NCBI GenBank assembly: GCA_965644295.1
Contig: CBFFRP010000365.1
Location: 1 to 64,000, forward strand
DNA: 64,000 nt
Direction: 5' to 3'
From: Paraphysomonas bandaiensis
Taxonomy: Eukaryota; Chrysophyceae
A program made the translations under genes and the position numbers. Every line of letters starts with the position of its first letter. The first letter of the stretch is position 1. The notes beneath the pieces are model-generated. The model ran no database searches, was not told the origin of the DNA, and saw only the letters and a list, made by a program, of their open reading frames with translations. Positions 12,080 to 22,179 of this stretch are shown in pieces.

Positions 12080-13624
12080 ATGGACCCTCCTGAAAATGAG
12101 TTGGATATTGTCAAAAGGAAGATTGCTGCTATAGAAGTGAAGCTTGCTGATACAGAAGTGAAGCTTGCCAGAGCAGAAGCAGAAAGAGACAGAAAGCTTA
12201 TCGAGGTGTATGCGAAACAAGCTATGGTGTATGAGAATCGTCTTGCGGGACTGCAGGAGAAAGAGAACCGACTCTCTCAAGCAGCAGGTGAGCTCATTGA
12301 TTCCAATTCATGTGTCACCATTTAACATCTTCTGTTTTCCTCAAAAATATTTACGGCCGTAGGAAACTCCCCATCTACTATTGATATTCTTTTGAGCAAA
12401 CTGGAGACAATGTCAATCGGGATGGTCGAGGTTGTCAGCAAAGTGGAGACAATGTCAACCAGGACGGTCAGCAAAATGGAGACAATGTCAACCGGGATGG
12501 CCAGCAAAATGGAGACAATGTCAACCGGGATGGCCAGCAAAATGGAGACAATGTCAACCGGGATTGAGGCTTTGCTTAAATATAACGAGGATAAGGAATC
12601 TGTCTCTGGTAGTGAGTTGAAGTTTTGTCATTACACTAGTTTTGGCTTTGGCGAATTGACACCCCGAATTGTCAAATGTGCCTTTGACTATGCTGCCACC
12701 AGACAAGAGTTTTCACAAATTAAGACATGTGTTACGCAGTATACTCAAACAATAAGAAGTTTATATTGTGCCAAGAAAACAGAAGAGGTTGATTTTGTGC
12801 AGCCCTTGTCCCGTAATTTGTTGAAAGAGCTGGCGCAAGCAGTTGACATGGGAGGCAATGCAGAGGTGCAGTACAAAAATCACAGCCATGCTGTTAAATA
12901 TGACAGCAAAGAATATCACATTCGTGGTGAAATGGACGCTGGATTATTTTTGAAAGACACAACTTTCTGTCTGTGCCCGTGGGAAGACAAGAATATGAGT
13001 AACGAATGCTCTTGGAAATACGTGACACAATGTGCTGCTGAGATGGCGGGCAAATTAGAGCACTTAAAATCTGGATATGATTTTATCCCAAAACGATATT
13101 GTGGTATTCTAACCAATGGGAGATGGTGGGTGATAGTTTTCAGACACATCAACAGCGAAGGACGAAGGTTGTGGCTGCACACAACTCCAATTCAAGCCAT
13201 TGATATCGCCGGGAATATTATACCTCGAGGTGTTTATCAAGTAATAATCTTTCTGTTTCATGCAATGATGATTTCCAAGGAGGTGATGAAGGCGCTGATC
13301 GTCAAGACGAGCAATATTTTTGATGTAGAAAAATCTGGTCGCCATATCGACAAGTATAGCCCGCATGAAGACGCATCGAGTGATGATGACGATGTGAAGA
13401 CACACTCGAGTGAAGGTGGGAACATCGCTCGGCACAATGAGAGGGGTCGACATGGTGAAAATGGGGGGAAGCAGAGTGGTGGGCACCAGCATGCTGGACA
13501 AAGGTATGCATTGCAGGATATTGGCAACATATGTAGTCCTTTGACTGTAAGCAACATCGCTGCCCACCAGAAATTAGTGCCAAAAAAGAATGTATTTACT
13601 GAAATTGGTCTGCGTGAATATTGA
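12080..13624 (+). CDS. Array gene 3: same family, shortest stalk (two repeats)
   Basis: Exons 12080-12287 and 12363-13624 give 489 aa. It differs from array gene 2 by exactly one 33-bp repeat, leaving two ASKMETMSTG copies. The head domain matches that of genes 1 and 2. Confidence 0.72.
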
Positions 13625-15719
13625 TGGGATATCTAGATGTAATCTAACAGTTTATGTATCTCTTGCTTCTCATTAGATTATGAGGGAATGTCAGAATGTC
13701 ATATATTTATATTTAGTAATATATAGAATGTTTTCCAACAGAAAAACGCTGGACAAAGTAAAACTCTTACTTTAAAAGAATTAAGATCCTTGGCCAATAC
13801 AGTAGCCGTAGCTACATCTGGATCTAAAATAGTTATAGCTACAAGGATTCTCAACGCATAATATGCTGTATTAGTTATAGTGGGGAAAACACAATTCATT
13901 TATGCTTTCTACCAATATGAATACGTAGTCCATTTTCTTTCCTTGCGACAAAATCACACATTGGGCAGATGACATTACCCGCACATATATTAAACTTGGC
14001 CTCCTCTTCCTTCTTCATTATTCTCCGTTCTTCTGCACTAATAAGAGCTCTCTTTCGCTCATTGGTGTCATTTCCGTGTTCATATGGGTGGAGTAAGCGA
14101 ATGAAACAAGCGTGTTCGTCGTGTTCGTCCTCTCTCTTCTGGCAGCTATTCGCTAGATTGCCGGGCTGCGTATCAATTGATTTGTTATAATTGCAATTAT
14201 TACTTGCTGTCTCAATTCAATTAATTGGTACGCAGCCTTGCTAGATTGTGAACTGTGAACACACAACTTCCAGTTATCAGTTAGGATCAGATGACTTCCC
14301 TCAACAAAGTCGGACTCGCACCTTTTCATGGTGTTCTGGGGGATAAGTACCGGAGATATTTCTCTGGGAAACTAAAGTAATCATAGCCAAAAGCCAAACG
14401 CTTGTGTGGTACAAGGGACAATAAGTAGTGTCACTTGGTGTAGACATCTTTGGGCCTTGACGAATAAACGGGTATCCGGGAATGGGTGCACATCAAGGGC
14501 ATCCGGGGTATTGGGCTGCCCACTAAAGTCAAGCATCCCAGGTATGTGCTCCCTACTGAAGTCAAGCATCCGGGCTGCTCATCTTAAGGACTCAAAAGCC
14601 CTGAATTTAGCAGATATCAGATATGTCTGCGTTTTCTTGAAGTGATAGAGTGAAAGTGGTTGCACCTTGGTGCTTGCTGACGCACAAGCAGCTTTCGTAG
14701 CGCTAAATAATAGGATATCAGAGTTAAGCACTAGTTAGTTAAACTATAATGCTACATTAGTTATGACTCTTACACTACATGTAGTAATGCTAGTAATCAG
14801 ATATTCACTACTCAGATGACTTTATTGTTTCTCCTCAGCACCTCTTTCTATGCACTTCGAAAGTAGTTATACTAATCTAATGTGCAACAACTAATAAATC
14901 TAATGCCCTTGTATACTGTACCTCTGACATCTGTGATTTTTGCGGGTTGCCATATTGGGACGTTCTCCGTATCGAAATATGAGTCCAATGCGTATGCTAT
15001 GCCTGGTATCGTGTTCATTGATAGGTACAACATGGGCGCCTATCCGGCTAGGATAGAAATAATTCTCGATGTAGGTTCGCTCCACTGAGTGAATTCCTTG
15101 TTGATATCGTAGTCTCTCTGCAGTGTCGGGTGGTAGTGGAGTATTCCTGGTCTTGTCGTAGGGACCAACAACTCTTTCAAATTGTTTGATCCACATATAT
15201 GGTCAGGTAAGCTCTCGTTGTGGTAACTCTGACATTCAGAGAGAGTGCCTGCAGAGTCATGTTGAACTACTCTACTCACATGTTTGTTTCGATGTCTTTG
15301 AGATGTTGCTCGTTGACAGGCACTGATGATGTCCAGTGCAGTGCAGTGCAGTACTTGGATCGCCTGCAATATATATAAGGAAAACTGAGAATTTTATGAC
15401 ACGAAAACCCCAGTTTTTTAGTATATTTCCCTTTCCAGACACCATATTCAAATATGGCAACATATCTAGAAGTTCTTATCTCAAGCATCGGCAGTCAGTA
15501 TTTCACTTTTCGGATATATATTGAAGCAAAATTCCTCTATAATACTGCAGTACAACTACAGCTGGAATACACATAATTGTTGTCTCAATATTCGAGGCAT
15601 CTTTCAACAAAAATATACGAAGGATGCACCTCAGAGTCGCACAGCTCGGCCTGGTATGCATGTCACAATCTCATTCTCGAGACTTGTCGTGACAATATCA
15701 TAACAAGACATAGCTGCGA

Positions 15720-17297
15720 ATGGACCCTCCTGAAAATGAGTTGGATATTGTCAAAAGGAAGATTGCTGCTATAGAAGTGAAGCTTGCTGATACAGAAGTG
15801 AAGCTTGCCAGAGCAGAAGCAGAAAGAGACAGAAAGCTTATCGAGGTGTATGCGAAACAAGCTATGGTGTATGAGAATCGTCTTGCGGGACTGCAGGAGA
15901 AAGAGAACCGACTCTCTCAAGCAGCAGGTGAGCTCATTGATTCCAATTCATGTGTCACCATTTAACATCTTCTGTTTTCCTCAAAAATATTTACGGCCGT
16001 AGGAAACTCCCCATCTACTATTGATATTCTTTTGAGCAAACTGGAGACAATGTCAATCGGGATGGTCGAGGTTGTCAGCAAAGTGGAGACAATGTCAACC
16101 AGGACGGTCAGCAAAATGGAGACAATGTCAACCGGGATGGCCAGCAAAATGGAGACAATGTCAACCGGGATGGCCAGCAAAATGGAGACAATGTCAACCG
16201 GGATGGCCAGCAAAATGGAGACAATGTCAACCGGGATTGAGGCTTTGCTTAAATATAACGAGGATAAGGAATCTGTCTCTGGTAGTGAGTTGAAGTTTTG
16301 TCATTACACTAGTTTTGGCTTTGGCGAATTGACACCCCGAATTGTCAAATGTGCCTTTGACTATGCTGCCACCAGACAAGAGTTTTCACAAATTAAGACA
16401 TGTGTTACGCAGTATACTCAAACAATAAGAAGTTTATATTGTGCCAAGAAAACAGAAGAGGTTGATTTTGTGCAGCCCTTGTCCCGTAATTTGTTGAAAG
16501 AGCTGGCGCAAGCAGTTGACATGGGAGGCAATGCAGAGGTGCAGTACAAAAATCACAGCCTTGCTGTTAAATATGACAGCAAAGAATATCACATTCATGG
16601 TGAAATGGACGCTGGATTATTTTTGAAAGACACAACTTTCTGTCTGTGCCCGTGGGAAGACAAGGATATGAGTAACGAATGGTCTTGGAAATACGTGACA
16701 CAATGTGCTGCTGAGATGGCGGGCAAATTAGAGCACTTACAATTTGGATATGATTTTATCCCAAAACGATATTGTGGTATTCTAACCAATGGGAGATGGT
16801 GGGTGATAGTTTTCAGACACATCAACAGCGAAAGACGAAGGTTGTGGCTGCACACAACTCCAATTCAAGCCATTGATATCGCCGGGAATATTATACCTCG
16901 AGGTGTTTATCAAGTAGTAATTCTTCTGTTTCATGCAATGATGATTTCCAAGGAGGTGATGAAGGCGCTGATCGTCAAGACGAGCAATATTTTTGATGTA
17001 GAAAAATCTGGTCGCCATATCGTCAAGTATAGCCCGCATGAAGACGCATCGAGTGATGATGACGATGTGAAGACACACTCGAGTGAAGGTGGGAACATCG
17101 CTCGGCACAATGAGAGGGGTCAACATGGTGAAAATGGGGGGAAGCAGAGTGGTGGGCACCAGCATGCTGGACAAAGGTATGCATTGCAGGATATTGGCAA
17201 CATATGTAGTCCTTTGACTGTAAGCAACATCGCTGCCCACCAGAAATTAGTGCCAAAAAAGAATGTATTTACTGAAATTGGTCAGCGTGACTATTGA
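15720..17297 (+). CDS. Array gene 4: same family, three-repeat stalk, diverged C-terminal half
   Basis: Exons 15720-15927 and 16003-17297 give 500 aa. The N-terminal half equals genes 2 and 3. From about 16560 onward roughly a dozen substitutions appear: NHSLAV, YHIHGE, EDKDM, NEWSW, EHLQFG, SERRR, QVVILLF, RHIVKY, RGQHG, GQRDY. The candidate Asp, Glu and Lys remain (GEMDAG, WEDKD). The sharp switch from identical to diverged suggests gene conversion or a chimeric origin. Its 3' end is the source of the two following partial copies. Confidence 0.7.
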
Positions 17298-17382
17298 TGG
17301 GATATCTAGATGTAATCTAACAGTTTATGTATCTCTTGCTTCTCATTAGATTATGAGGGAATGTCAGAATGTCATATATTTA

Positions 17383-18110
17383 GGAAGACAAGGATATGAG
17401 TAACGAATGGTCTTGGAAATACGTGACACAATGTGCTGCTGAGATGGCGGGCAAATTAGAGCACTTACAATTTGGATATGATTTTATCCCAAAACGATAT
17501 TGTGGTATTCTAACCAATGGGAGATGGTGGGTGATAGTTTTCAGACACATCAACAGCGAAAGACGAAGGTTGTGGCTGCACACAACTCCAATTCAAGCCA
17601 TTGATATCGCCGGGAATATTATACCTCGAGGTGTTTATCAAGTAGTAATTCTTCTGTTTCATGCAATGATGATTTCCAAGGAGGTGATGAAGGCGCTGAT
17701 CGTCAAGACGAGCAATATTTTTGATGTAGAAAAATCTGGTCGCCATATCGACAAGTATAGCCCGCATGAAGACGCATCGAGTGATGATGACGATGTGAAG
17801 ACACACTCGAGTGAAGGTGGGAACATCGCTCGGCACAATGAGAGGGGTCAACATGGTGAAAATGGGGGGAAGCAGAGTGGTGGGCACCAGCATGCTGGAC
17901 AAAGGTATGCATTGCAGGATATTGGCAACATATGTAGTCCTTTGACTGTAAGCAACATCGCTGCCCACCAGAAATTAGTGCCAAAAAAGAATGTATTTAC
18001 TGAAATTGGTCAGCGTGACTATTGATGGGATATCTAGATGTAATCTAACAGTTTATGTATCTCTTGCTTCTCATTAGATTATGAGGGAATGTCAGAATGT
18101 CATATATTTA
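17383..18110 (+). pseudogene. First 728-bp partial duplicate of array gene 4 3' end
   Basis: Direct duplicate of 16655-17382, joined at CATATATTTA|GGAAGACAAG. It contains an ORF of 209 aa (17396-18025, from MSNEWSWKYV) but begins at the candidate E-x-K motif, so it lacks the Asp and the whole coiled coil. No promoter segment is included. Probably a non-functional fragment. Confidence 0.85.
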
Positions 18111-18838
18111 GGAAGACAAGGATATGAGTAACGAATGGTCTTGGAAATACGTGACACAATGTGCTGCTGAGATGGCGGGCAAATTAGAGCACTTACAATT
18201 TGGATATGATTTTATCCCAAAACGATATTGTGGTATTCTAACCAATGGGAGATGGTGGGTGATAGTTTTCAGACACATCAACAGCGAAAGACGAAGGTTG
18301 TGGCTGCACACAACTCCAATTCAAGCCATTGATATCGCCGGGAATATTATACCTCGAGGTGTTTATCAAGTAGTAATTCTTCTGTTTCATGCAATGATGA
18401 TTTCCAAGGAGGTGATGAAGGCGCTGATCGTCAAGACGAGCAATATTTTTGATGTAGAAAAATCTGGTCGCCATATCGACAAGTATAGCCCGCATGAAGA
18501 CGCATCGAGTGATGATGACGATGTGAAGACACACTCGAGTGAAGGTGGGAACATCGCTCGGCACAATGAGACGGGTCAACATGGTGAAAATGGGGGGAAG
18601 CAGAGTGGTGGGCACCAGCATGCTGGACAAAGGTATGCATTGCAGGATATTGGCAACATATGTAGTCCTTTGACTGTAAGCAACATCGCTGCCCACCAGA
18701 AATTAGTGCCAAAAAAGAATGTATTTACTGAAATTGGTCAGCGTGACTATTGATGGGATATCTAGATGTAATCTAACAGTTTATGTATCTCTTGCTTCTC
18801 ATTAGATTATGAGGGAATGTCAGAATGTCATATATTTA
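18111..18838 (+). pseudogene. Second 728-bp partial duplicate of array gene 4 3' end
   Basis: Exact-spacing repeat of the previous fragment, with a 209-aa ORF at 18124-18753. At least one residue differs (NETGQ for NERGQ). The normal unit tail resumes after it, showing that the two extra copies arose by tandem duplication inside the last unit. Confidence 0.85.
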
Positions 18839-18930
18839 TATATAGTAATATATAAAATGTTTTCCAGCAGAAAAAAGCTGGACAAAGTAAAACTCTTACT
18901 TTAAAAGAATTAAGATCCTTGGCCAATACA

Positions 18931-19247
18931 GCTACATCTGGATCTAAAAAAGTTATAGCCACAAGGATTCTCAAGTTGAGAGGTCGCCTGGGTCCCAAAT
19001 CACAAGGGGGGTTAACCAGATGACAAAAAGAACTTCTAAATAATACAATAAGCATTTAACTCAAGTAAAAATGATTACACAACAAGCCGTAGCTACATCT
19101 GGATCTAAAAAAGTTATAGCCACAAGGATTCTCAAGTTGAGAGGTCGCCTGGGTCCCAAATCACAAGGGGGGTTAACCAGATGACAAAAAGAACTTCTAA
19201 ATAATACAATAAGCATTTAACTCAAGTAAAAATGATTACACAACAAG
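18931..19247 (+). repeat. 161-bp tandem duplication at the array end
   Basis: The segment from GCTACATCTGGATCT (18931) through GATTACACAACAAG is repeated from 19092, a period of 161 bp. The first copy fuses the array tail to new sequence (AAGTTGAGAGGTCGCC). No ORF. Confidence 0.85.
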
Positions 19248-19815
19248 TGGTGTATTAACGGTAGTATTTAGTTCAACAGCAATCATGCATTATTTGAGTG
19301 ACCAACAGCATTTAAGTGGCCTACATGAGCCTAAAGGGTATACCGGCTTAGTTCTAACAAAAAATTCACAGGAAAGTTACTCTCCCAATTTCGGGTTCGT
19401 TGAATGCCAAGTTATGACACAATTGGATGATTTACTAAGTTAACTGGACGTTTATTCACTCATTAAACAAGTTAAGAATAGGGAAGATTATAATAAATAT
19501 AATAAACAATAAACAATATATCACGGTATCTCTACTACCACTCATTTCTAGTACGATCTTATATCGTCACTATCTTCTTGTATGGTCAATATATATTCAG
19601 TTCTCATTACTTCTCATAATACAGTTAACCACTACTGTATTCTCCAGTAACCGTCATAATTCCAATATCTTAGAATTACACCTTTTAATTGCTTAAACAG
19701 CAAAACTCAACATTAAAGATTAAGAAATGGTTTTAAAATATTACATATTATAATATGCGCCATTATTTCATTATAAACAATGATAACACAGGGGGGTCAT
19801 TCAAATGGCTTGATG
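19248..19815. other. AT-rich non-coding stretch
   Basis: No convincing coding potential. A piece at about 19410-19480 (ACTAAGTTAACTGGACG) recurs in reverse complement at about 39500-39570, so at least part is dispersed repeat. Confidence 0.5.
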
Positions 19816-20028
19816 ACATACACATGCATGCGTATGCTGCAAATTAACGACAAATCTTGAGCATATATAAATTTCACCTAATCTCATAGTTCATTACAGT
19901 ACCATCTAGTTCTCATTATTGCTAGCGCTTGTAACAGAAGAGCAATAACTGTACATACAATGAATAAACTGATTATTACCCAACAGCCCAATAGTACCCC
20001 AGCTACACACTCTACTACTCTCGTACCA

Positions 20029-20430
20029 CTACTTATTACCTGATACTAGCCGTGGGTGTCTGTACCTGAAAGCCATTTCTGATGCATTTCTCTTTTTCCC
20101 ACGACTGAGAGCATTGCGCAGTAAGTCGAGCTTCTCCACTACCTCACCTGCATGGTCTTCTTTTTCCATTTCAAACACGGTTTCATACTGTAAATCAGCA
20201 CATAAAGCAACGACGTACTTGGACTGAACTTTCACTGCGCATTTCAAATGCTTTACTCCCCTCCAATACTAATAGGCATAGCGCTTGCGTCAACTTCAAT
20301 AACCTCGAGACACACAGCACAAATTGGTGTACTTCCATCCACACTCTCCGCATTTCTACAGGTCATGGGAACCCACTTGTCACGCTCATTGTGTCGAGTA
20401 ATTAAATTACCCTACAAAAAGCTTATTTTA
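20029..20430 (-). pseudogene. Decayed multicopy gene fragment with a CxxC motif
   Basis: Minus-strand reading gives a segment ending KWVPMTCRNAESVDG, then PICAVCLEVIE and PISIGG. After a lesion at about 20250 it continues as KCAVKVQSKYVV ... RHPRLVSGNK and a stop at 20029. Comparison with the inverted copy at 20675-20899, which reads SIGGKRGVKY at the lesion, shows that a few bases were lost here. A third copy at 40860-41200 has additional stops. The CxxC and TC motifs could be a zinc ribbon, but I do not recognise the family. Probably a transposon-borne gene. Confidence 0.5.
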
Positions 20431-20892
20431 GCTACATATGTTCATAATGAGGAATAAACCTTTACAATAGCTCTCCCGCATAGACTGTTAGTATTGAAGC
20501 TTGCTATACGAACTCACAGTTAATAATAGCACAATTCACACTTAGTTAGTAATTTGGAATTCCAATAAGCAATTTGAGAGAGCGAATACACTGTGAATTG
20601 TGCTATTATTAACTGTGAGTTCGTATAGCAAGCTTCAATACTAACAGTCTATGCGGGAGAGCTATTGTAAAGGTTTATTCCTCATTATGTATATATGTAG
20701 CTAAAATAAGCTTTTTGTAGGGTAATTTAATTACTCGACACAATGAGCGTGACAAGTGGGTTCCCATGACCTGTAGAAATGCGGAGAGTGTAGATGGAAA
20801 TACACCAATTTGTGCTGTGTGTCTCGAGGTTATTGAAGATGACGCAAGCACTATGCGTGTTAGTATTGGAGGGAAACGTGGAGTAAAGTATG
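20250..20892. repeat. Large palindrome: ~290-bp inverted repeat arms
   Basis: The left arm, about 20250-20540, and the right arm, about 20592-20892, are near-perfect reverse complements (for example GTGAATTGTGCTATTATTAA on the right) around a ~51-bp spacer holding CCAATAAGCAATTTGAGAG. The arms carry the same decayed gene fragment in opposite orientations. A transcript across it would fold into a long hairpin. Confidence 0.9.
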
Positions 20893-20899
20893 TGAACAC

Positions 20900-22179
20900 T
20901 TAGTAACACACTTACTTAGTAACATAGTAGCATGACACTATCTATGCTTGTATTACTCATTTCAGTACCTGTTGTTATAATATACAGTCATATCATACAG
21001 TCATTTCTTTTGTACAGCTTGGCATTATACATTATACAGTATAATATTATATTACACATCGTTCAGATATGTATATCATTACACAATATAGTACATCTTT
21101 ACTACTTCACTTCAAACGAATTAAAGATATAATGCAACAGTAGTCTACACACAAGAAGGAACAGGGGCAACCGGGCGCTTGGCGCTTGTGCCGCTTAGGC
21201 ATCCCACTTGCACCGGAAAGTATAAATATCATTGCATCTACAACAACATAATAAACCATCAGCGTCTCATATCACGTACAATCAAATCATATACCATCAC
21301 ACAACATAGTACATCCGTACATCGGTCATAGTGTATGCCATCCAGCCCATATCATATCATCATAATGTACAGCATTTTTTTTTCACCTGTACCACTGGTC
21401 ACCTGTCTGCATATCTGACACTTTAAATAAGATGATGGAAACATGCAATTACCTGGCATTCAAACATTCATTCATGTGTGTTTAATGCATAATATGGCTG
21501 CCCGTCATATATATCGCTCCAGTGTATGGCATTCCTATATTTTAGGCACAACTAGCCTATCATACGAAAATTAAAACAAGCAATTGGATGAATCCAGACA
21601 ATGTGAGACGCAACAGTAATATATAATAATAATCCACCATATTGTGCATTGTGCATCACCTTGTATATCAATAGTATAAATCTTTATTATATACAATCAT
21701 GTATTTCATTGTAGCTGTGTTTACATAGTACTGTTTGAGTATTACAGTTAAAGTTCACAGATTCAAGGTTCACTTATTACTTTCCACCATTCAAGAATTG
21801 TCGACTTCTGAAACTAGACACATGAAAACAGCTTGCAGGAATATCGTAGAGCTTCAAGATATATGCCGACAATGCATTCCAAGTCAAATATTGTTATTAA
21901 TTACTACTTGTTGCATCTTTTTCCATTCATTAACTTCAGCCCACACACCCAAGTGCGACTCTCTCATATAAGTTGCTATTCTACTAGTACCCTTCTCAAC
22001 AAGTAGGATCTCGCATTCCTGAAAACAATACAGGAACACGTACAAAATCTTGTGTACCCAGCGCAATAACGTTCCGTAACATATCGGTACCATTCGAGAA
22101 AGCGAAAGTAAACCAACTCTATTTACCAATGTCATGAAACCGCAGAAATTTAGGTAACACAAGTCGAAAGTGGCAGAGT
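20900..22179. other. AT-rich intergenic region
   Basis: Only short spurious ORFs. No repeat longer than a few tens of bases recognised. It contains the 3' flank of the exchanger gene. Confidence 0.5.

Larger units (their letters stand above)
2921..18974 (+). repeat. Tandem array of four gene-sized units plus two partial 3' copies
   Basis: Four head-to-tail units start at 2921, 6680, 10359 and 14000, each beginning CCTCCTCTTCC. The first three are 3759, 3679 and 3641 bp. The differences are fully explained by two variable motifs: a 5-bp GTGCA run in the leader (near 4256, 8016, 11694 and 15336) and the in-frame minisatellite in exon 2 (75 bp + 5 bp from unit 1 to 2; 33 bp + 5 bp from unit 2 to 3). 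Units 1-3 otherwise show only a handful of substitutions. Unit 4 is diverged over its 3' part and is followed by two 728-bp partial copies. The shared tail ends near 18974. The high identity implies very recent amplification or ongoing homogenisation. Confidence 0.95.

Noticed and set aside
2921-18974. CRISPR or prokaryotic operon interpretation of the regular repeats
   Set aside because: Units are kilobase-sized, carry spliced genes, and the 33-bp repeats are coding without unique spacers.
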